Part shown: one piece after another, positions 1-6,296 of the stretch
Position numbering within the stretch: position 1 is the stretch's first letter
Layout of the letters: each line of letters begins with the position of its first letter
DNA from: Chthoniobacterales bacterium
Lineage (GTDB): Bacteria; Verrucomicrobiota; Verrucomicrobiia; Chthoniobacterales; UBA10450
NCBI GenBank assembly: GCA_013695905.1
Contig: JACCZQ010000374.1
Span: 1 to 11,112, forward strand
Reading direction: 5' to 3'
Length of the DNA stretch: 11,112 bases
Position numbers and translations under genes: made by a program
The notes under the pieces: model-generated
Seen by the model: only the letters and a program-made list of their open reading frames with translations
Database searches by the model: none
What the model was told of the DNA's origin: nothing

Positions 1-978
1 CTTCAGAACCTCCGCCTGCGCGTTGACGATGGCCGGCCGTCCGACCGCCCACGTTTCCAGCAGCACCATCGAGAGGCTCTCATGGGGCGACGGGACGAGC
101 AGCCAATCGCACGCTGCCATCGCATTCCATTTTTCCGCTTCCTCGACGAAGCCAAGGTAAATGATGTCGTCATGAAACGGCACCGGCAGCACTTCGCTCC
201 CGATCAGCACCAGCTTCCGGGGTGCGCGCGTGGTGCTGCGGAAACGGACGAACCACTCGAACATCTCCGCACAACCTTTCGACGCGTCGATGCGGCCAAC
301 GTAGAGGAGGAAGGGATCGCGCAACCCATACTTGCGCGCGAATGCCTGTGGTTGCACGCGGGCGGGCGGTTCAATCCCGACACCTACCACTGGCCCGTCA
401 AGACTTAGCTGCGGGAAGCGGCGCCGGAGAAACTGCCGCTCCGCCCGGGTATTGAAGATAAATCGCCGTGGCCGCGCAAAAAAATCGTCCCACATCCGGA
501 AGTAGATGGGCCATTCGTCGTGCGCGAGGGGAGCGAGGAGCGCCTTTTCTTGAACCAGCGGCAGACCAAAATGGGTGGTGGCGTAGAGGTAGCCGAAGAA
601 GACGAATGCGTCATAGCCTTGCTGCTCCGAGATGAGATAGTCTAACAAGGGCGAGCTGATCGGCCCCTGCGCGCGCATCCAGTTTTCCTGCTCTTCGATC
701 GTGCTCGACTCCAGACGGGCGTGCAGTTCTCCTGACAGCCGGTTGAAACTCTCGACGTCTCGCGGCCGATCGACGGCAAAACGGCGGATTGTGGTGCCGC
801 CGAGCATCTGCGGACCTGGAGGATAATGGTTCTCCCAGGTCATGTAATCGAGCGCGCAGGTAGTGAGCACCTCCGTCTGCCAATGAGCGGACATGCGCTG
901 CGCGATCTGAAGGCAATGCGCCTCGGCGCCGCCATTCACCTCTGTGCCGCAACGTTGAACGACGAAGGCAACCCGCAT
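1..978 (-). CDS. GT4-family glycosyltransferase, 3' end cut by window edge
   Basis: The frame is open for 326 codons from the ATG at 978-976 to the window edge with no stop, so the C-terminus is missing (probably under 100 residues by comparison with typical GT4 enzymes). Seen: an N-terminal Rossmann start (MRVAFVVQR, then GGAEAHCLQIAQRM at about 16-29) carrying the glycine-rich loop of GT-B enzymes; a second Rossmann half beginning near residues 223-235 (LLYVGRIDASKG), the usual donor-domain entry; and an E-x7-E motif at E300/E308 within a HESLSMVLLE segment, the nucleotide-sugar site of retaining GT4 enzymes. There is no signal peptide or membrane segment, so it is probably cytosolic. It begins 49 nt after the lipoprotein stop and is the last visible gene of a minus-strand operon with the PIG-V-like enzyme. 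No Shine-Dalgarno is seen. Sugar donor and acceptor cannot be told from sequence. Fold assignment is confident; function beyond glycosyl transfer is not. Confidence 0.9.
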   Translation of the reverse strand, partial: MRVAFVVQRCGTEVNGGAEAHCLQIAQRMSAHWQTEVLTTCALDYMTWENHYPPGPQMLGGTTIRRFAVDRPRDVESFNRLSGELHARLESSTIEEQENWMRAQGPISSPLLDYLISEQQGYDAFVFFGYLYATTHFGLPLVQEKALLAPLAHDEWPIYFRMWDDFFARPRRFIFNTRAERQFLRRRFPQLSLDGPVVGVGIEPPARVQPQAFARKYGLRDPFLLYVGRIDASKGCAEMFEWFVRFRSTTRAPRKLVLIGSEVLPVPFHDDIIYLGFVEEAEKWNAMAACDWLLVPSPHESLSMVLLETWAVGRPAIVNAQAEVLK

Positions 979-1027
979 CAGCTTGGGGTATTCTGACGCG
1001 CCGGCGAGCGTGCGGCTGCCGGATTGG

Positions 1028-1603
1028 TCACCCGACTTTCCGGATCTCAACCTCGTGCACGCACATTCCGAGGACGCGGGGATCGTCACCCTTGCCGGCA
1101 GCCTTGGGCGGCACTGCCTTAGGCATTTTGAAGGTGAACGTGAGGAGGCCGCCTTCCTTGACCAACTCCGGTGGAAGGATCGCGGAATGCTCAGCCACTT
1201 CGCCGAGTTCCCAATCGGCAATTTTTCTGTTGTTCACCGACACTTCCACCGGCTGCGCCGGCAGATCCGGCGGATTGGTGAATCCGTTCGCGCGGATCTT
1301 CAAAGCGACACCCTCTTCAGTGGCTGGCACACGGATGGCGAGCACTGCAGTGTCTCCCTCTGTCCAGGTAAACTGCTCTTCGGGATCGCTCCACCCGGAG
1401 ACGCGGTACGGCGCAGCATTGCCCGCCGTAGCGAAGCTGATCTTGGTGCCGTAGGAATATGCTGGCGCGCTGCCGGCAGTCGAACCGCCCCCGTGATCAC
1501 CGCAGCTGGTCAGCAGAATGGCTGCTAGCAGCGCGACAACAGAACTCGCGAGACACATGCCGCTGCTGCGGCAATTTGAACCGGGCAGATTGATCGTGCG
1601 CAT
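1028..1603 (-). CDS. Predicted lipoprotein with one GWS/DPRxLG domain
   Basis: A protein of 191 aa from the ATG at 1603; the frame is also open to a TTG at 1612, which I judge less likely. The N-terminus has Arg2 and Arg12, a hydrophobic stretch (about 18-31) and a standard lipobox L-T-S-C with the acceptor Cys at residue 34, so export and lipid anchoring are expected. A Gly/Ser-rich linker follows, then one domain of about 140 residues with the marks YGTKISF, GWSDPEEQFTW, QPVEVSVNN, and a terminal DDPRVLGMCVHEVEI. The pattern of short alternating hydrophobic strands suggests a beta sandwich. It faintly recalls the DUF7024-type domain attached to some glycosyltransferases and phosphoglycerol transferases; that is from memory and unverified. 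The same domain occurs twice in the lipoprotein at 3839-4819. It lies 77 nt downstream of a PIG-V-like gene, as its paralog does. Function unknown; an accessory role for the neighbouring membrane enzyme is inferred. Confidence 0.85.
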   Translation of the reverse strand: MRTINLPGSNCRSSGMCLASSVVALLAAILLTSCGDHGGGSTAGSAPAYSYGTKISFATAGNAAPYRVSGWSDPEEQFTWTEGDTAVLAIRVPATEEGVALKIRANGFTNPPDLPAQPVEVSVNNRKIADWELGEVAEHSAILPPELVKEGGLLTFTFKMPKAVPPKAAGKGDDPRVLGMCVHEVEIRKVG

Positions 1604-1680
1604 GCCCAGCAATGACCCTGCGAGCGCACAAAGTCAAGCGATCGGCGGCAGTGCCGGAGATGAGGGAGTGCAGTCCGTCC

Positions 1681-2856
1681 TCACGTCATCCAGTACCCTG
1701 TCGCGGAGAGCACCGTACAGAGTGCCAGCAGGGCGACCGTGCCAGCGAAGAGGAGAGTATAGCTCCACTCCGCGCGCCGCGTGATCAGCGCAAGCACGAT
1801 GTAGAACGGAAACACGATACTGAGGTAGCGCGGAATAGCTTCAAGGCTGCTCGCACAGAGGTAGAGGCCGAGCAGCACCGCCGCGAAGCTGAGGTAACTA
1901 AGACGCAGCCTCAAGGCTACCCCAGCTAGCATCAAGGAGATACCCACCACGACCGCACCGCCGAAAAGCCACCGGTAAAATGGTTCGAGCGAGCGGAGAT
2001 GGCCAAGAGTCTGCCACGGCGTGGTCAAGGTGCGATCCCATGCGGCGGCGGCTCGGAAATAGGCAAAAAAATCGCCGAATGCGAAGTAACCATAAAGAAA
2101 GATCAATCCCAGCCCCGCGGGGACGAGGGCGAGCAGCAGGCCTTCAGGGCGAAGTATGCTCCGGAGACCAACCTCGGGATTCCAGCTGGCGCGGAGGAAC
2201 TCGAGCAGGAGCGGCAAGGCGATGATGACGCCTACGTTCCGCGTGGCGGCAAGACACATCCCGCAGAGGGAGGCGAGGAGCCATTGTCCCCTACGGGCAG
2301 CGACGAAGCTGGCAAGTGTGAGCAGGAGAAAAGTCGATTCGCTGTAAGCATCTGAAAAGAAGAAGCTAACGGGGCTGAACATGAGAAACATAGCCGCCCG
2401 CTGATTCAGCTTCAGGTCGTGGTGATCCAAATTGATCAAAGCATTCAGGAGAAGTCCGGCTCCGAGAAGGCAGGCGTGGGACACCAGCACGGCGGCGAGC
2501 CCCATATTCTGCACAACCAGTGCGACTGCCCACACGAGCATCGGGTAGAACGGGAAGAAGCCGAGATTCGACTGGACGCCCGGCTGAAAGGAGTAGCCGC
2601 TCTGTGCGATGCTTAGATACCAGCCAGCGTCCCAATCCGTCAGCACAGTGAGAAGGCCACCACCTTGCCAGAAGCGGCCGGGCACGACCACCATCCGCGC
2701 CAGCGCGATGACACCGAAGATGATGAGACGAGAGGCGACGAACGCGAGCAGCACCGAGCCCGCGCCCCGCCAGAGGGGATTCACAACCGGCGATGCGGAC
2801 GAGAGCGGCTGATCCTTCTGCTCCTGAACCATCGCCGCTAGATACTGCGGCGGCAC
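1681..2856 (-). CDS. PIG-V-like (GPI mannosyltransferase 2 type) membrane glycosyltransferase
   Basis: A polytopic membrane protein of 391 aa if the GTG at 2856 is used, 383 aa from the ATG at 2832; neither has a convincing ribosome site. Seen: about ten hydrophobic segments, and after the first one the loop motif DWDAGWYLSIAQSGY at 74-88, matching the WD...Y..IA..GY signature of the PIG-V/Gpi18 family. FFPFYP follows, then FSPVSFFFSDAYSES, CLAATRNVG, SLEPFYRW and SLEAIPRYLSIVFPF, all in the order of its paralog at 4846-5988, and both proteins end in GYWMT. Known of the family: eukaryotic PIG-V adds mannose from dolichol-phosphate-mannose on the lumenal face; bacterial members are GT-C enzymes predicted to act on the periplasmic face with polyprenyl-phosphate sugars. 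Acceptor unknown. The gene leads a minus-strand operon with a lipoprotein and a GT4 gene, and is divergent from the GT2 gene that could make its donor. Confidence 0.88.
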   Translation of the reverse strand: MPPQYLAAMVQEQKDQPLSSASPVVNPLWRGAGSVLLAFVASRLIIFGVIALARMVVVPGRFWQGGGLLTVLTDWDAGWYLSIAQSGYSFQPGVQSNLGFFPFYPMLVWAVALVVQNMGLAAVLVSHACLLGAGLLLNALINLDHHDLKLNQRAAMFLMFSPVSFFFSDAYSESTFLLLTLASFVAARRGQWLLASLCGMCLAATRNVGVIIALPLLLEFLRASWNPEVGLRSILRPEGLLLALVPAGLGLIFLYGYFAFGDFFAYFRAAAAWDRTLTTPWQTLGHLRSLEPFYRWLFGGAVVVGISLMLAGVALRLRLSYLSFAAVLLGLYLCASSLEAIPRYLSIVFPFYIVLALITRRAEWSYTLLFAGTVALLALCTVLSATGYWMT

Positions 2857-3029
2857 AGCTTCCGCCAGCGTAACCTTTCCTCTGGCACGTCGCCGGCATC
2901 CCGCTCCGCGCGCGTTCCAAAAGTCCAGGCGAGGAGGATCGCGCGTTCCTTCAGGGTAGCGCGTGCGCTTGAGCAGCTTGCAAACGGCCGGTTCTTGAAC
3001 AACTTACTCCTTCGCCTCACTCGATTTTG

Positions 3030-3794
3030 ATGATCTCTCCTGCCCCAGCCAAATCAGTGACGTCGCCTCGACTGGCTGACCTGTCGCTCGCGATTGTCTG
3101 CCCTATGGCAAATGAGGGGCAGAAGGCGGTGGAGTTTGTGGATGCAGTCTTGGCTCAGTGTCAGAATTTTCGGGAACGAACGTTCGTCGCGGTGCTGGAT
3201 CGCGCCACGAAAGACAATACGCTCGAGCTGATGAACGAGCACGCCCAGAGGACGCCTGACTTGAAAGTGGTGTGGGCGCCGGAGAACCGTGGAGTCGTGG
3301 ACGCTTACCTGCGTGGATACCGTGAGGCGCTGGCGCTCCAGCCGGATTGGGTTCTTGAGATCGATGCCGGATTCAGTCACCAGCCGTCCGATATACCGAT
3401 TCTTCTCCGGAAGATGGAGCAAGGCTACGACTGCGTTTTTGGGAGTCGCTTTTGCCCCGGAGGATCGATCGCTGACAGCGGCAAGAAGCGATACTGGATC
3501 AGCTGGGGAGGTACTTTCCTCACGAATCTGGTGCTCGGCACAAAGCTTCACGACATGACGAGTGGCTTTCAGCTTTTCACCCGCGAAGCGCTGCAGCAGA
3601 TCGTGGATCGGGGCATCGTCTCGCGTGGGCCGTTTTTCCAGACGGAAATGAAGACGTATGCCCGCAGACTGAGGGTCACGGAGGCGCCGATCCAATACCG
3701 TGCCGCAAGCCATAATGTGGGGCGCAAGCAGATCGCCGATGCGTTCAGAAATCTCTGGCGGCTCCTTCGCCTGCGACTGGCAGGGCGGGTCTAG
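3030..3794 (+). CDS. GT2 glycosyltransferase, polyprenyl-phosphate-mannose synthase-like
   Basis: A 254-aa single-domain GT-A enzyme. I chose the ATG at 3030; a TTG at 3027 directly before it would add one residue. Seen: the first Rossmann strand SLAIVCPMANEG at 19-30, an acidic DRATKDNT turn at 57-64, ENRGVVDAYLRGYREAL at 85-101, the metal-site region WVLEIDAGFSHQP at 107-119, FGSRF, and KLHDMTSGFQLFTREAL, the hallmark of the DPM1/polyprenol-phosphate mannosyltransferase branch. The usual DAD reads D112-A-G114 here. No C-terminal membrane segments follow, as in the short DPM1 type. Likely reaction: transfer of a sugar from an NDP-sugar (GDP-mannose in characterised relatives) to a polyprenyl phosphate on the cytoplasmic side. 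It sits between two PIG-V-like genes, whose family uses such donors; this supports the role by context only. It is divergent from 2856 and convergent, 44 nt apart, with the gene ending at 3839. Confidence 0.88.
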   Translation: MISPAPAKSVTSPRLADLSLAIVCPMANEGQKAVEFVDAVLAQCQNFRERTFVAVLDRATKDNTLELMNEHAQRTPDLKVVWAPENRGVVDAYLRGYREALALQPDWVLEIDAGFSHQPSDIPILLRKMEQGYDCVFGSRFCPGGSIADSGKKRYWISWGGTFLTNLVLGTKLHDMTSGFQLFTREALQQIVDRGIVSRGPFFQTEMKTYARRLRVTEAPIQYRAASHNVGRKQIADAFRNLWRLLRLRLAGRV

Positions 3795-3816
3795 TCTGTT
3801 CTCGCTGCCGGGCCTA

Positions 3817-3837
3817 CTCGCCTTCGCAAGCGGTGAG
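3817..3837. terminator. Possible weak bidirectional terminator hairpin between convergent genes
   Basis: The 44-nt gap between the stops at 3794 and 3839 holds CTCGCC and GGTGAG arms (one G-T wobble) around a 9-nt loop. There is no T run on either side, so this is only a candidate. Confidence 0.25.
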
Positions 3838-3838
3838 C

Positions 3839-4819
3839 TTACGGTGCTGTATCGAGCGTCAAGTGGAACACGCAGACGCCGAGAACCCGCGAATCGGCGC
3901 TCTGTCCGAACGTCTGCGGTGACAACGGGTTCGGCGTCCGGAACTCGATGGTCAGCGATTCTGTGATGACATCTGCAGGGATGCTCGCCTCTAAATCTGC
4001 TGGGTCACCTACTTCCCACTGCGCGATTGTTGTGCCGTTTGCCAGCACCTCGACCGGCTGAATCATTACCTGGGGCGGGTGGGTCGCGCCTGCGAGGCGC
4101 GCGCGAAGCAGAAGTGGGCCTTGGGATTGCGGCAGCTGAAAATGCAACGTGGCGACGTGATCTTCCGTCCAGGTAAACTCCGCCTCCGCGTGCGACCACC
4201 CGCTCACCTGGTATTGCTCGGCACCTTTGCCGGCGCCGAACTCGATGGTTGTGCCGAGGTCGTAACCCCTTCCATTCGTTTCCTTCACGACCCTGAGTTC
4301 CCGGCATTCAATCCCGAGCCGGCGGTGGTCGCTACTAGTACCCAGCGCGGCCGGTGAGACAGCGCCGGGGATGTGAAAATCGAGAGAGATCACACCGCCG
4401 CCGCCGATGAGTTCCTGCGGAATGACCGCGGAATAGACGCTCATCTTCGCCACGTCCCATAAGGCGACTTTCTCCCCGCGAACGTAGACGTGCACCGGCT
4501 GCGAAGGGACTCCCGGTGGATGAACGTGACCGCGGAGCCGGGCTAGCAACCGCACCGGCACCTCCGTAGCAGGCAAGCGTATGGCCAGGGACGCAGCCGT
4601 GGAGTCACTCCAGGTGCCACCCGGCTCCGGGTCGCTCCACCCGCTCGCGCGGAAGCGGTGCGAATCCCCCCCGCGTGCGAAGCTGATCGTCTCCCCGTAG
4701 TGGTAGGTGTGATCGACGGAGGGATTCGGCAGGTCCGGCCGATCCTGTCCGCACCCCGCGTGCAGCAGCGCGATCGCGCAGATGGCGGCGAACCGAAGCC
4801 TGCATAGAGAAGAACCCAT
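3839..4819 (-). CDS. Predicted lipoprotein with two tandem GWS/DxRxLG domains
   Basis: A 326-aa protein from the ATG at 4819; the frame is open to a GTG at 4834, but the ATG start gives a compact signal peptide with Arg7 and Arg9 and a hydrophobic core at 10-19. The lipobox reads L-H-A-G-C with Cys23; His at -3 is not the usual Leu, so lipidation is likely but less certain than in its paralog. Two copies of the same domain follow. Copy 1 starts near YHYGETISF and has GWSDPEPGGTW, QPVHVYVRGEKV and SDHRRLGIECREL. Copy 2 starts at YDLGTTIEF and has GWSHAEAEFTW, QPVEVLANGTTI and ADSRVLGVCVFHL. The single-domain lipoprotein at 1028-1603 matches each copy, and looks closer to copy 2 in the GWS...FTWTE segment. 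It follows the PIG-V-like stop by 26 nt, so co-transcription and possible translational coupling are expected. Function unknown; a periplasmic partner of the membrane enzyme is the inference. Confidence 0.86.
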   Translation of the reverse strand: MGSSLCRLRFAAICAIALLHAGCGQDRPDLPNPSVDHTYHYGETISFARGGDSHRFRASGWSDPEPGGTWSDSTAASLAIRLPATEVPVRLLARLRGHVHPPGVPSQPVHVYVRGEKVALWDVAKMSVYSAVIPQELIGGGGVISLDFHIPGAVSPAALGTSSDHRRLGIECRELRVVKETNGRGYDLGTTIEFGAGKGAEQYQVSGWSHAEAEFTWTEDHVATLHFQLPQSQGPLLLRARLAGATHPPQVMIQPVEVLANGTTIAQWEVGDPADLEASIPADVITESLTIEFRTPNPLSPQTFGQSADSRVLGVCVFHLTLDTAP

Positions 4820-4845
4820 CGGAGAGGCCAGCACTGGCCGGTTAA

Positions 4846-5988
4846 CTAGGTCATCCAGTAGCCATTCGCCAGTAGGAACGTGCAGATGGTGAGCAGCGAA
4901 ACCGACACTGCCAGGACAAGCTCATAGCTCCAGCGGTGCCGTGCCACCACTGCAGCCAGGACGATGAAGAAGGGGAAGACAACGCTGAGGTACCGCGGAA
5001 TAGCTTCCAAGCTATTGGAAGAAAGGTAGGTCGTGATCAAGAGCGCCGCCCACACGAGGTAACTCCGTCGTAGCCTGGCCGCGACACCTGCGCACCACAA
5101 CGTGACGGCGATGCCGAGCATTCCCAGGAAAAACCATCGGTAGAATGGCTCCAGGTACTGTGCAGTGCGGAGCGTGCTGACAGGCGAGACAAGGATGCGG
5201 CCCCAGGTGGCTCCGGCATGGGAGAATGCCAGAAAGTCGCCGCTTTTCAGGTACGTAAACAGCATGAACAGGGCGAGCCCCACCGGCACCAGCGCAAGCA
5301 CGAGCAGCCGGGGGTGCAGGAAAGCTGCAAAGGGCCGCTCGCGGCTCCAACTCTGCCGCAGATGCTCGAGAAACAAGGGAACCGCTATCCAGAAGCCGAC
5401 ATTCCGCGTCGCCGCCAGGCAGAGACCGCATAACCCCGCCAGCAGCCAACGCTTTCGGAGCGCTGCCAGCATACTGCCCAGCGCCAGCATCAGGAAGGTG
5501 GCCTCCGTGTAAGCCATGGAGAAGAAGAAGCTCACCGGGCTAAACATGAGGAGAATCACCGCCACATCGGCCACTCGTTTCTCCTCGAAATCCACACGGA
5601 CGAGGCGGTGCAGGAGCAGCCCCGCGGTGAGCAGGCAAAGATTTGCGGTCACCACTCCGGCCAAGCGCACGTCCAGGATGATCCACGACATGAGGCTCGT
5701 CAGGAGCGGAAAAAATGGAAAGAACGCCACCGTGCTCGCACTTTCCGGGCTGGCGAAGTAACCGTGCCGTGCAATGTGGATGTAGTAGACACTGTCCCAC
5801 TGAGTGAGCACCTCCAGCAGGCCGCCGGGTTGCCAGAACTTGCCCCGCGCCGCAGCTCCCCGCGATAGCAGGATCAAGCCGAGGATCAGGAGGCGCGAGG
5901 CGGCGAACGCCAACCACACTGCCTTTGTCTCCCGCACGAAATCCCTGGTCCGCCGCCACCCTGGCTGAGGCACTGCGAACAGGTTCAT
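4846..5988 (-). CDS. Second PIG-V-like membrane glycosyltransferase
   Basis: A 380-aa polytopic membrane protein from the ATG at 5988. The frame is open upstream to 6162, but that 58-residue extension (Arg/Ser/Pro-rich, no family resemblance) looks like spurious coding. The true start places MNLFAVPQPGWRR before the first membrane segment, as expected. Seen: TQWDSVYYIHIARHGY around 62-77, the PIG-V-type loop motif; FFPFFP; FSPVSFFFSMAYTEATF; CLAATRNVG; YLEPFYRW; SLEAIPRYLSVVFPF; and the terminal GYWMT. By eye about half of the residues match the protein at 1681-2856, with no large gaps. Family role: GT-C transfer of a sugar, classically mannose, from a polyprenyl-phosphate donor on the non-cytoplasmic face. 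The acidic residue before the WD pair in the paralog (DWD) is Gln here (QWD), perhaps reflecting a different acceptor. First gene of a two-gene operon with the two-domain lipoprotein. Confidence 0.88.
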   Translation of the reverse strand: MNLFAVPQPGWRRTRDFVRETKAVWLAFAASRLLILGLILLSRGAAARGKFWQPGGLLEVLTQWDSVYYIHIARHGYFASPESASTVAFFPFFPLLTSLMSWIILDVRLAGVVTANLCLLTAGLLLHRLVRVDFEEKRVADVAVILLMFSPVSFFFSMAYTEATFLMLALGSMLAALRKRWLLAGLCGLCLAATRNVGFWIAVPLFLEHLRQSWSRERPFAAFLHPRLLVLALVPVGLALFMLFTYLKSGDFLAFSHAGATWGRILVSPVSTLRTAQYLEPFYRWFFLGMLGIAVTLWCAGVAARLRRSYLVWAALLITTYLSSNSLEAIPRYLSVVFPFFIVLAAVVARHRWSYELVLAVSVSLLTICTFLLANGYWMT

Positions 5989-6296
5989 CGGCCGCGGGAG
6001 CGAAGACGGAGACACGTCGCTAAGTAGAGAGTGGAGCTGGCCGCGTGAAGCGGCCGAAGGTGAGTGCCCACTCCCGCGTCGACATTGCCACGCGTGCAAG
6101 CCCGTAGAAGGTCGTGCTTTCCTTGCCACCGCGCGTGGCCGCGTGTAGAGGTTTCCGGCCATTCCGGCATGCGCCTGATCTGCCGGAGAAACCTGACGAC
6201 CGATGTTCGCAGTAAATATTCATCTGCATTTTTTGCCGCCTTCAGCGGTGGGGATCTGCTTGTGCGCACCATCGGTCGGAAACTGCTGCTGTCCAG
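5989..6296. other. Divergent intergenic region, likely holds promoters for both directions
   Basis: This 308-nt spacer separates the start of the PIG-V-like gene (minus) from the first possible start of the 702-aa gene (plus). Short frames cross it on both strands but show no family features and have arginine-rich, shadow-like composition. An AT-rich island near 6208-6236 (GTAAATATTCATC, then a run of six T) stands out in an otherwise GC-rich stretch and is the likeliest place for promoter elements. I could not identify a convincing -35/-10 pair with correct spacing on either strand. Confidence 0.4.

Noticed and set aside
405..952. Short minus-strand frames suggesting that the first GT4 gene is broken
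   Set aside because: Reading the frame from the ATG at 978 by hand gives an uninterrupted GT4 protein to base 1; the short frames are in other phases.
983..1528. Plus-strand frame of 181 codons antisense to the lipoprotein
   Set aside because: The minus strand has a signal peptide, lipobox and a domain shared with a paralog; the plus frame has no support.
2366..2920. Minus-strand frame of 184 codons overlapping the first PIG-V-like gene
   Set aside because: It is the out-of-frame reading of the same coding region, with Arg/Gly/Ser-rich composition and no membrane segments.
3054..3713. Minus-strand frame of 219 codons covering nearly all of the GT2 gene
   Set aside because: No recognisable motifs, whereas the plus strand carries a complete set of GT2 motifs.
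5989..6162. N-terminal extension of the second PIG-V-like protein (58 residues)
   Set aside because: Low-complexity basic sequence with no counterpart in the paralog; the internal ATG at 5988 gives the expected N-terminus.
5985..6272. 95-codon minus-strand frame in the divergent spacer
   Set aside because: No family features or ribosome site, and it overlaps the start of a well-supported gene in another frame.
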